From: Sphingobium abikonense NBRC 16140
GTDB lineage: Bacteria; Pseudomonadota; Alphaproteobacteria; Sphingomonadales; Sphingomonadaceae
NCBI RefSeq assembly: GCF_001598335.1
Contig: NZ_BCYT01000006.1
Coordinates: 224,069-288,068 of the forward strand
Direction: 5' to 3'
DNA: 64,000 nt
Position numbers and translations under genes: made by a program. The notes beneath the pieces are model-generated. The model did not search any database. It saw only the letters and a list, made by a program, of their open reading frames with translations, and had not been told where the DNA came from. Positions 1 through 7,283 of this stretch are shown in pieces (the stretch's first letter is position 1; every line of letters begins with the position of its first letter).

Positions 1-57
1 GCGAAAGGGGGTGGCGAGCGGGAATGTCTCGCCCGTGACGGACAGGGAACGGGGCAT
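1..57 (-). CDS. dgcA: N-acetyl-D-glutamate racemase (dipeptide-epimerase-like), 5' fragment
   Basis: Only the first 19 codons are in the window; the gene runs off the left edge on the minus strand. The fragment reads MPRSLSVTGETFPLATPFR. The short beta-strand followed by FPLATPFR matches the usual N-terminus of enolase-superfamily dipeptide epimerases. The ATG lies 5 nt after the stop of the DUF1611 gene, so the two are almost certainly one operon. In the described DgcN-DgcA pathway, DgcN acetylates D-glutamate and DgcA converts N-acetyl-D-glutamate to the L form. The identity rests on this short N-terminus plus the neighbour; a generic L-Ala-D/L-Glu epimerase is the main alternative. Confidence 0.72.
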   Translation of the reverse strand, partial: MPRSLSVTGETFPLATPFR

Positions 58-62
58 GGGGA

Positions 63-1094
63 TCAGATCGTCTCCGTGGCGGGGGCGGGCGCCTCCATGG
101 CTATCAGCAAATCGACCATCGCGTCGACACCCATGCGATAGGGGTCGCAGCAGGGCAGGCCCATCCGGTCGGCGGTGCGGGCGCATAGCGCCGCCGCCGC
201 GCCGTCTTCCATCGCCGACGTGTTGAGCGCGATGCCCACCGCGCGCACATCCGGGTTGGTCAGCCGCGCGGCGCGCAGGTTCGCCTCCAGGCAGTCCTCC
301 AGCGACGGCGGCGCATAGTGGGGCAGCCCCCGCATCGTCTGGCGCATGGGGTCATGACACAGCACCAGCGCATCGGGCTGCGCACCATGGATCAATCCGG
401 TCGACACCCCGGCGAAGGACGGGTGGAACAACGACCCCTGACCTTCGATCAGGTCCCATCCGCCATCATGACGGTCGGGCGAAATCTGCTCGACCGCGCC
501 GGAAATGAAATCGGCCACCACCGCGTCCAGCGGCACGCCGTCGCCCGCGATCAGGATGCCCGTCTGCCCGGTCGCGCGAAAGTCCGCCTTCACCCCGCGC
601 GCCTGCAACCCCCGCGTCAGGCACAAGGTCGTATACATTTTGCCGACCGAACAATCGGTGCCGACTGTCAGCAGCCGCTTGCCCGCGCGCCGCTTGCCGG
701 TGCCGACCGGAATGTCGGGCCGGGGATCGCGCACGTCATGCAGCGTCCGGCCCAGCCGCGCCGCCGCTGCGACCAGTCGCGGCTCGTCCTTCAGTCGCTG
801 GTGCAGGCCCGACGCGATATCCAGCCCTGCCTCCATCGCCGCCAGCGCGTCTTCGACCAGATCGCTGCCCAGCCGCCCGCCCGCATTGGCGATGCCCAGC
901 ACCAGCGTGCGTGCGCCCGCATCATGGGCCTGCGCAAAATCCATGCGCGGCAGGTTCAGTGTCAGTCCGCAATCGTCATGGCGAAATTCGCCGACGCAAA
1001 TGTCGGGCCGAAACACCGCCAGCCCGCGCGACGTCTTGATTCCAATCTCGTCATTGCTGTGGCCAAGGTAGAGGAGATAGGGCGTCGCGATCAT
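63..1094 (-). CDS. dgcN: DUF1611 D-glutamate N-acetyltransferase DgcN
   Basis: This 343-residue protein is a full-length DUF1611 member. It has a small N-terminal domain and a P-loop-like segment (GTDCSVGK, near residue 145) typical of the family. The described role is acetylation of D-glutamate in the cytoplasm, the first step of a D-glutamate breakdown route that ends in L-glutamate. The next gene (dgcA fragment) starts 5 nt after its stop, and a LysR gene precedes it on the same strand, which reproduces the regulator-dgcN-dgcA arrangement. The D-glutamate could come from peptidoglycan stem peptides, which suits the recycling genes further right. Older annotations call the family a putative NAD-dependent epimerase; the neighbour favours DgcN. 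Confidence 0.8.
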   Translation of the reverse strand: MIATPYLLYLGHSNDEIGIKTSRGLAVFRPDICVGEFRHDDCGLTLNLPRMDFAQAHDAGARTLVLGIANAGGRLGSDLVEDALAAMEAGLDIASGLHQRLKDEPRLVAAAARLGRTLHDVRDPRPDIPVGTGKRRAGKRLLTVGTDCSVGKMYTTLCLTRGLQARGVKADFRATGQTGILIAGDGVPLDAVVADFISGAVEQISPDRHDGGWDLIEGQGSLFHPSFAGVSTGLIHGAQPDALVLCHDPMRQTMRGLPHYAPPSLEDCLEANLRAARLTNPDVRAVGIALNTSAMEDGAAAALCARTADRMGLPCCDPYRMGVDAMVDLLIAMEAPAPATETI

Positions 1095-1170
1095 GGATGG
1101 ATGAACCTGCTTGGATATGGGACCGCGACCTTATCGCCCGCCCGAGCCGTTCCCCAATATCCATGGCCGC

Positions 1171-1197
1171 ATAGGCTATAGCCTTTTGCTATAGGCT
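1171..1197. promoter_or_regulatory. Palindromic element upstream of dgcN, possible LysR-type site
   Basis: A perfect 12-bp palindrome AGGCTATAGCCT (1173-1184) is followed after a TTTT spacer by a second related arm, GCTATAGGCT (1188-1197). It spans the stop of the LysR gene and lies roughly 80-100 nt before the dgcN start. That distance suits an activator site. No -35/-10 pair is convincing, and the assignment to the neighbouring LysR protein is inference. Confidence 0.35.
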
Positions 1198-2073
1198 CTC
1201 GATAACCTCCGACAACAGCGTCAGGAATTCCGACGCCGTCTTGGATGGCGGCCGGTTCTGCAAATAGACCGCGTTGATGTCGAATGTGATCGCCGGTTGC
1301 AGCGGCCGATTGGACAGGCCCGGCGAAACGCTGGCATGGGCGGTGAAATTATCGACTATGGCCATGCCGACGCCCGCGCGCACCAGCGCGGCGGCGATAT
1401 AATAGGTGCGCGCCGACACCACCTCGTTCAATTCGACATCCTGCCGCTTCAATTCGCTCGACAGCATCCGGCCAATGGGACCGCCCTGCACCGGGCTGAT
1501 GAATTTATGCTCGCGCAATTCCTCCAGATGCAGCCGGCTCGGCGCATCGGGCATGTCCTCCTCACGATAAAGCACGACCAATTCGCCTTCACCGACCACC
1601 TGATGCGCCACCGGCGCCGACAGCGGCACTTCGAAACTGACCGCGATGTCGGTTTCGCGCTCATATAATTTGCGTACCATTTCATCATGATGCAGCGTCT
1701 GCAGGTCGAACATGATATCCTCATGCCCGCGCAGGAACCGCGCGACCGCGTCGGGAATCGCGCCCAGGCCCAGCGATGGCAGGGCGGATATGCGCAGCAA
1801 CCCGCCCCGGCCATGCCGCATATTCTGCGTCGCCTGCCGCAGCGATCGCACGCGCTCCTGAATGTCGGCCACTTCGTCGAACAGCGTGCGTGCATCCTGC
1901 GTCGGGATCAGCCGCCCCTTGGCCCGCTCGAACAACGGCAGGCCGATGGAGCGTTCGGCGTGGCGCAGCACCTTGGTCACAGCGGGCTGCGACACGTTAA
2001 GCGCGCGCGCCGCGGCGCTGACCGTGCCGTGCAGATAGACGGCGTGAAAAATCTCGATCTGGCGCAGGTTCAT
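1189..2073 (-). CDS. LysR-family transcriptional regulator, probably of D-glutamate catabolism
   Basis: This is a full-length (294-residue) LysR protein. The N-terminal winged helix-turn-helix occupies residues 1-60 (MNLRQIEIFHAV, then SQPAVTKVLRHAER). The C-terminal part has the usual periplasmic-binding-protein fold for an inducer (about 90-294). It is transcribed in the same direction as dgcN-dgcA, 94 nt upstream, and divergently from an exported N-acyl-D-amino-acid deacylase. A D-glutamate-related effector and control of both sides are therefore likely. The inverted repeat at 2137-2156 in the divergent gap and the palindrome at 1173-1184 are candidate sites. The effector cannot be read from sequence. 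Confidence 0.85.
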   Translation of the reverse strand: MNLRQIEIFHAVYLHGTVSAAARALNVSQPAVTKVLRHAERSIGLPLFERAKGRLIPTQDARTLFDEVADIQERVRSLRQATQNMRHGRGGLLRISALPSLGLGAIPDAVARFLRGHEDIMFDLQTLHHDEMVRKLYERETDIAVSFEVPLSAPVAHQVVGEGELVVLYREEDMPDAPSRLHLEELREHKFISPVQGGPIGRMLSSELKRQDVELNEVVSARTYYIAAALVRAGVGMAIVDNFTAHASVSPGLSNRPLQPAITFDINAVYLQNRPPSKTASEFLTLLSEVIESL

Positions 2074-2135
2074 CGGTTCACTTTCTTCGGCTGTCGCTTG
2101 CCGTCCGGCGCGACGATCCGGCTTGTCATGGCCGC

Positions 2136-2157
2136 TATGCCATTTGGTTATGGCATG
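2136..2157. promoter_or_regulatory. Inverted repeat ATGCCAT-N6-ATGGCAT in the lysR/deacylase gap
   Basis: Two perfect 7-bp arms (2137-2143 and 2150-2156) are separated by TTGGTT. They sit in the 165-bp divergent gap, 63-70 nt upstream of the lysR start and 83-102 nt upstream of the deacylase start. Spacing and position suit a LysR autoregulatory or target site, but the binding protein is inferred from adjacency only. Confidence 0.45.
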
Positions 2158-2238
2158 TGCAACAGACCCGCTCTGGACGCAGGGGATAAAGACGGCCCAT
2201 GGTGCCGATTTGCGCCTTCAAGCCAAGGACCCTTGCCC

Positions 2239-3888
2239 ATGCCGTTTCTTCCCGTCCGCCGCCGCGCCCGCCAGGCGGCCCGCACCTTGCTGCTGTCGGG
2301 CAGCATCATGCTGCTGCCCGCCGCCACCGGCGCCGCGCCTGCCGGCACGTCGGGTGCGGACAGGGCGGACATACTCATTACCGGCGGGACCATCTATGAC
2401 GGCGGGACGGGCAAGCCCTATGTCGGCGACGTGGCGCTGAAAGGGGACAGGATCGTCTATGTCGGCCGCGCGGCGCCGATGCAGGCGGCGCAGCGTATCG
2501 ACGCCAAGGGGATGATCGTCGCGCCTGGCTTCATCGACGCCCACACCCATGCCGATGGTTTTCTACGCTCGTCCGATGCGGCGGAGCGGGTCAATCCCGC
2601 TTGGCTGGACCAGGGCGTCAGCACCGTGGTCATCGGCGTCGATGGCTATGGCACGCCCGACGTCGGCGCTGATGCGGCGAAGATCGAAGCGTCGGGCGTC
2701 GGCACCAATTTCATTCCCTTCGTCGGCTTCGGCGCGGTGCGCCAGCGCGTGCTGGGCCAGGACGCCCGCGCGCCCAACGCGCAGGAACTCAGCGCGATGA
2801 AGGCGTTGGTGGCCAAGGGCATGTGCGAAGGCGCGACGGGCTTTTCCGCTGGCCTCTTCTATGCGCCGCAAAGCTTCGCCAAGACGGACGAGGTGATCGC
2901 CGTCGCTCGCGAAGCCGCGGTTCGGGGCGGCCTCTACGACACGCATCAGCGCGACGAATCGAGCTATTCCATCGGCTTGCTCGGCTCCGTCCGCGAAGCG
3001 ATCGAGATCGGCAAAAAGGCAGGGATGCCGGTTCACTTCGCGCATTTGAAGGCGCTGGGCGTGGACGTACAGGGGCAGGCCCCGGCCGTGATCGCGGAAA
3101 TCGACGCCGCGCGGAAGGCTGGGCATGACGTCACCGCCGATCAATATCCCTGGCTCGCCTCCGGCTCCAGCCTCGATGCGTCGCTGCTGCCGCGCTGGGC
3201 CGTAGATGGCGGCGGGGACGCGCTGTTGAAGCGGCTCGATGATGCGACGACGCTGGCGCGCATCCGGCGGGAAATGGCCGAAAATATGCGTCGGCGCGGG
3301 GGCGCCAAATCCCTGCTGCTGATCGCGCAGGGCTTTCCCTGGACCGGCAAGACGCTGGAGGAGGTCGCGACGCAGTGGCAGCTCGACCCGCGCGATGCCG
3401 CGCTGCGCATCATCCGGCAAAGCGTTGAAAAGGATGCGGGCCGGGGCACCGCCGTCGCCTCCTTCAACATGGCGCAGGCCGACGTCGATCTGCTGATGCG
3501 CCAGCCATGGATGGTGACGTCGTCGGATGGATCGAACGGCCATCCGCGCATGTTCGCCACCTTCCCGGAAAAATATGTCCGTTACGTCCGCGACCGCAAG
3601 GTGATCGACCTTGGCACGTTCGTACGGCAATCGACGGGGCGCACCGCCGACATTTATCGCATCGACCATCGTGGCTATCTGCGTCCGGGCTATTATGCCG
3701 ATGTGGTGGTGATCGACCCCGCGCGTTATGCGCCGCGCGCCGATTATATGCACCCGCGCGAACTCAGCGTTGGCGTCGCTAAATTGTTCGTGAACGGCGC
3801 GCTTGCCGTCAGCGACAGCCAGGCCACGGGCACGACCGCCGGGCGCGCTCTTCTCCGTCCCACGCCGGCCCATTGCCCGCCGGAATGA
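2239..3888 (+). CDS. Exported N-acyl-D-amino-acid deacylase (D-aminoacylase, amidohydrolase superfamily)
   Basis: The enzyme would hydrolyse N-acylated D-amino acids or related N-acyl compounds. I chose the ATG at 2239: an AAGGA sits about 9 nt upstream and it gives a basic, hydrophobic signal peptide (about residues 1-35, ending ATGAAPAG), so the 549-residue product should be periplasmic. Codons upstream in the same frame run into the divergent lysR gene and are not coding. Family hallmarks follow in order: ADILITGGTIYDGG, the metal motif HTHAD, YDTHQRDES, FAHLK, ADQYPW, SSDGSNGHPR, and the C-terminal GYYADVVVIDP. It is divergent from the LysR gene and convergent with a TonB receptor. The exact acyl group and amino acid are unknown. 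Confidence 0.86.
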   Translation: MPFLPVRRRARQAARTLLLSGSIMLLPAATGAAPAGTSGADRADILITGGTIYDGGTGKPYVGDVALKGDRIVYVGRAAPMQAAQRIDAKGMIVAPGFIDAHTHADGFLRSSDAAERVNPAWLDQGVSTVVIGVDGYGTPDVGADAAKIEASGVGTNFIPFVGFGAVRQRVLGQDARAPNAQELSAMKALVAKGMCEGATGFSAGLFYAPQSFAKTDEVIAVAREAAVRGGLYDTHQRDESSYSIGLLGSVREAIEIGKKAGMPVHFAHLKALGVDVQGQAPAVIAEIDAARKAGHDVTADQYPWLASGSSLDASLLPRWAVDGGGDALLKRLDDATTLARIRREMAENMRRRGGAKSLLLIAQGFPWTGKTLEEVATQWQLDPRDAALRIIRQSVEKDAGRGTAVASFNMAQADVDLLMRQPWMVTSSDGSNGHPRMFATFPEKYVRYVRDRKVIDLGTFVRQSTGRTADIYRIDHRGYLRPGYYADVVVIDPARYAPRADYMHPRELSVGVAKLFVNGALAVSDSQATGTTAGRALLRPTPAHCPPE

Positions 3889-3902
3889 CCATCTCCTATA
3901 TA

Positions 3903-3916
3903 TAGTTAGCTAACTA
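3903..3916. promoter_or_regulatory. Perfect 14-bp palindrome TAGTTAGCTAACTA
   Basis: The palindrome sits 15 nt after the deacylase stop, in an AT-rich pocket (TATATA immediately before it). It resembles operators of MarR-family repressors (TTAGCTAA core). Its place between two convergent genes is odd, because neither neighbour has a promoter there and no MarR gene is in the window. Confidence 0.4.
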
Positions 3917-3980
3917 ATCATTCCGGCATAAATTTTCACTTGTCGCTATCATTGTCGCGGTGAACTGCACCAGACATGAA

Positions 3981-4013
3981 AAAGGGCGAGGAACCTGTGG
4001 TTCCCCGCCCTTT
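3981..4013 (-). terminator. Intrinsic terminator of the TonB receptor gene
   Basis: A 15-bp stem with one mismatch and a 3-nt loop (TGT) lies just past the receptor stop codon. Read on the minus strand the stem is followed by TTTTT. A TTT run also follows on the plus strand, so it may serve the convergent deacylase gene too. Confidence 0.8.
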
Positions 4014-4031
4014 CGTCTATGCTGTTTTTTC

Positions 4032-6878
4032 TCAGTTGGTCTTGAACCGCACCCCGACGCGGAAGGCCCGGCCCAGCAAGTCGCTATAGGTCGAATTGGC
4101 CGACAGGCCGGTTTCCGGCAGCAGGATCGGATCGGTGTCGAACAGGTTGGTGACGTTCAGGAAGAACTGCCCGTCCGCCCCGCCGACATTGATTTTCGCG
4201 GTGAAATTGAGGTCAGTGTAGAATGTCCCGTCGATATGATTGCTGTTGATCGTCGGGTTGGCCGCCGTGCTGGTCGGGCAATCGGTGGTGCACACGATAT
4301 AGGTATTGTTGTAGGTGCCCGAACTCACCCCGCGCCCGACTGCCGTGATCGAATAGGTCGGCGTGTCGAACGTCGCCGACATGCGGAAGATCCAGTCCGG
4401 CGTGCTCGACTGGCCGCTATTCTGGCCAACGGTGTCGACCGGCACGGAAATGCCGTTGTCGACGGTATTCTCCAGATAGTTGGTCGCCGTCCCGCGCAGC
4501 GTCAGGTTGCTCGAACTGCCGTTGAATATCTTGTCGAGCGGCACGCGATAGCTGGCTTCATAGTCGATCCCGCGCACCTTGACCTTCGCGAAGTTGAAGG
4601 GGCTGGCTGACACGAAATAATCGCGCACCCCTTCGGGGTCCGGCACGATCGCCGCGCAGAAGCTCTGGAACCCTTCGGTGCAGCGCTGGGCGATATCGTC
4701 GGCATAGAATTGGCTGATCGCGTCAGATACCTTGGTGCGGAACCAGTCGACCGAGAAGGAAAAGCCGGGCAGGAAGCGCGGCTGGAGCACCGCGCCCAAT
4801 GTCAGCGTATCTGCCTTTTCCGGGTCGAGGTTTAGATTGCCCGTGGTCAGCTCGCGGAAGGTCGCGCCGGCATATTGCCCCACCGCCGTATTGGTGGCGA
4901 AGGTGTTGGTGCGCGACGTGCCCGACTGGAACAGTTCGTTGAGGTTGGGCGCGCGAATGTCCCGCGACCTCGTCCCGCGCAGGCGGATGTCCTCGATCGG
5001 CTGCCAGGTCAGGCCTGCCTTCCATGTCGTCACATATCCCGACGTCGAATAGTCGGTGGCGCGCACCGCACCGTTAAATTCCGCGCCGAAGCCCAGTGGG
5101 ATCAGCGTTTCCAGATAGGCTTCCTTGACATTGTAGCTGCCAAAGGTTGGACGGAAATTGCCGACCGACCAGCCGGACTGGAACTCGGGCGGAACATAGC
5201 CGGACACTTCTTCCTTGCGATATTCGCCGCCCACCGCGACGCTCACGTCCCCTGCCCAAGTGGCGAACGGCGTGACGGACAGGTTGGCGCCTGCGACCGT
5301 CTGCTTGAACCGCTGGTTGCGATAGGGATCGCCCATGATCCAGTCGACCGCTGCGGCATTGGCGACGCCGATGCCCAGGCGATTGAGCGGAATGCAGCCA
5401 TTGCCCGGATCGGTCAATGTCGAGCGGCAGACGATCGACCCGTCGGGCGCGAAGACGGCATCGGTCGCCAAGCCCAGGCGCGACGTGTTCATGATGTCGC
5501 GCAGCTGTTCATGCGTATCGGTCTGCCCATATTGGGCATAGACGTCCCACACCGCCTTGTTGCCGAACGCGGCGAATTCGCCGCCCGCGCCCAGCGCATA
5601 ACGCTGCACTTCGCGGCTGCTGTTATTCTTGCGATAGGGGAGGTCCGCCGCCGACGTGCCGAGTGAAACCGACGTCACCCCGGCCAGGGCCGCTGGTCCC
5701 AGCGCCTGGATCAGATAGGCATTGTCCGATTGCAGGGTGAAGGTCGCAGCCTGCGGCCCCGCATTGAACAGCGTCTTGTTCCAGTTGTAGGATGCTTCGG
5801 CAAATAGCTCTACCCAGTCGGCCAGCTCATAGCTCAGCCGGCCATAGACGCCGCGCCGGTCGTCGGTCGCGTCCAGCCCGATGCGGCGCGACGTGTCGTT
5901 GATCTGCCAGTCGCCCCCGACCGTCTGGCTGCTGTCGGTGATGCTGCCGAACTGATATTGCTGGGCGACGCCGCCTTGTCCGAAATAGGTGCCGCGCAAG
6001 GCGGTGGTCCCGCCCACTTGCGAGCGGATGATGCTGCCGGGGGTCGAATTCCAGGTGCCCGCGCCGCGCACGACGATATTCGCGGGCTGCCCATTGTCGG
6101 CGGTATAATCGGGGTTGGACAAGGTCCTGTACCCGATCTGGTTCCAGCCGCGATCCACCTCGAATATGCCATCCTTGTGCGCATATTCGCCCGCGACCAA
6201 TATGTGCCCGCGTCCATCGGCGAAATCCATGCCCGCCGCGCCGGAGAAGCTATAGTTGAACCCGTCGCCCCGGTCGGTGATGCCGACATCGGCATTGACC
6301 TTGAACCCGGTATATTTCTTGTCGAGCACATAGTTGACCACGCCCGCGACCGCGTCCGACCCATAAGCCGCCGATGCGCCGCCGGTCACGATCTCGACAT
6401 TCTTCACCAGCGCCTGCGGGAAGGTGTTGATGTCGACGAGGCCAGTGATGGTCGAGCCTACGGAACGGCGGCCATCGAGCAGCACCAGCGTGCGGACCTC
6501 GCCCAGGTTGCGCAGGTTCATCGTGTTGATGCCCGCCAGGCCCGAACTGATCGCCAAGCGCGAGTTGGCGGGGCGGGTGCTGCCGGCAAGCGCCGGAATC
6601 TGGTTGATGAAGTCGGCCAGATTGTTGGTCGGCGACTGGTTCAGTATTTCCTGCTGCGTGACGACCGTCAGCGGGGTAGGCGACTGAAACCCGTCCCGCG
6701 CAATGCGGGTGCCCGTGACAATGATCTGGTCGGCCGTGGCGGCTTCTGCACTTTCCTGCGGCGCAATGGCATCCTGCGCGATCGATGGCGCTGCGTGGAC
6801 AAGGGCGATGGCGGTCATCGCCAGTCCCAGGCTATGCCGGTGGCCGATCGGCCGGCGAGTTTTTCCGAAATCACCCAT
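4032..6878 (-). CDS. TonB-dependent outer-membrane receptor
   Basis: This is a full-size TonB receptor of about 948 residues. I chose the ATG at 6878 because it follows a purine-rich AGAGGGGG and opens directly into a signal peptide (MGDFGKTRRP..., cleavage near APSIAQ); the in-frame ATG 26 codons upstream has neither. A TonB-box-like stretch (QIIVTGTRI) precedes the plug (SPTPLTVV, LADFINQIPAL, VEIVTGGASAAYGSDAVAG), then a 22-strand-type barrel. The last residues are GVRFKTN, so the usual terminal aromatic residue is three positions in from the end. A cysteine pair (CTTDC) near the C-terminus is shared with the receptor at 52003. Neighbours suggest an acylated amino-acid or muropeptide-type substrate, which is inference. 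Confidence 0.9.
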   Translation of the reverse strand: MGDFGKTRRPIGHRHSLGLAMTAIALVHAAPSIAQDAIAPQESAEAATADQIIVTGTRIARDGFQSPTPLTVVTQQEILNQSPTNNLADFINQIPALAGSTRPANSRLAISSGLAGINTMNLRNLGEVRTLVLLDGRRSVGSTITGLVDINTFPQALVKNVEIVTGGASAAYGSDAVAGVVNYVLDKKYTGFKVNADVGITDRGDGFNYSFSGAAGMDFADGRGHILVAGEYAHKDGIFEVDRGWNQIGYRTLSNPDYTADNGQPANIVVRGAGTWNSTPGSIIRSQVGGTTALRGTYFGQGGVAQQYQFGSITDSSQTVGGDWQINDTSRRIGLDATDDRRGVYGRLSYELADWVELFAEASYNWNKTLFNAGPQAATFTLQSDNAYLIQALGPAALAGVTSVSLGTSAADLPYRKNNSSREVQRYALGAGGEFAAFGNKAVWDVYAQYGQTDTHEQLRDIMNTSRLGLATDAVFAPDGSIVCRSTLTDPGNGCIPLNRLGIGVANAAAVDWIMGDPYRNQRFKQTVAGANLSVTPFATWAGDVSVAVGGEYRKEEVSGYVPPEFQSGWSVGNFRPTFGSYNVKEAYLETLIPLGFGAEFNGAVRATDYSTSGYVTTWKAGLTWQPIEDIRLRGTRSRDIRAPNLNELFQSGTSRTNTFATNTAVGQYAGATFRELTTGNLNLDPEKADTLTLGAVLQPRFLPGFSFSVDWFRTKVSDAISQFYADDIAQRCTEGFQSFCAAIVPDPEGVRDYFVSASPFNFAKVKVRGIDYEASYRVPLDKIFNGSSSNLTLRGTATNYLENTVDNGISVPVDTVGQNSGQSSTPDWIFRMSATFDTPTYSITAVGRGVSSGTYNNTYIVCTTDCPTSTAANPTINSNHIDGTFYTDLNFTAKINVGGADGQFFLNVTNLFDTDPILLPETGLSANSTYSDLLGRAFRVGVRFKTN

Positions 6879-7283
6879 ATAAACCCCCTCTGCCAGGGAG
6901 GAGCTGCACGCGGTTGCAGCGTGCGCAGCGTCAGAGCGCCGTCTTGCCCGACCCATTCTAGCGATGACGACGGCGTAGCGAGGCGCTGTCCGCCAGCTGC
7001 CGCCGAGGCGCCGCGCCCTGCCGCCGACTGGCGGTCATGACCGGTTCCATGACATGAAGGTTACAGGCCGGTCGCGGCTGGTCAATAGTTTTGGTATTAC
7101 TTTGATCGCATAAAGGTATAGCCCTGCGGAATGGAGGGTCATGGCTCCATCGATGCTACAGGCAGGATAGCTCAGGGTTATGCCTCGCAGGTGGGTTGCT
7201 ATAGCTCTGGCCGGCGAACCTGCGATAGGTTTCATGGGCTTCGCACTGGGAATTTCATACGGATAAGAAAAAGGGAGGCTGTA
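6879..7283. other. Divergent intergenic region between receptor and amidase genes
   Basis: This stretch has no convincing gene. It should contain the promoters of the leftward receptor and the rightward amidase. A TTGGTATTA element (7091-7099) resembles the TTGGTAT half-sites in the murQ/nagB control region, and TAGCGA repeats occur near 6960-6983. No clear hairpin or canonical -35/-10 pair was found. Confidence 0.4.

Noticed and set aside
2563..3873. A 436-codon minus-strand frame opposite the D-aminoacylase gene
   Set aside because: The amidohydrolase motifs on the plus strand are decisive; the opposite frame is Arg/His-rich and shadow-like.
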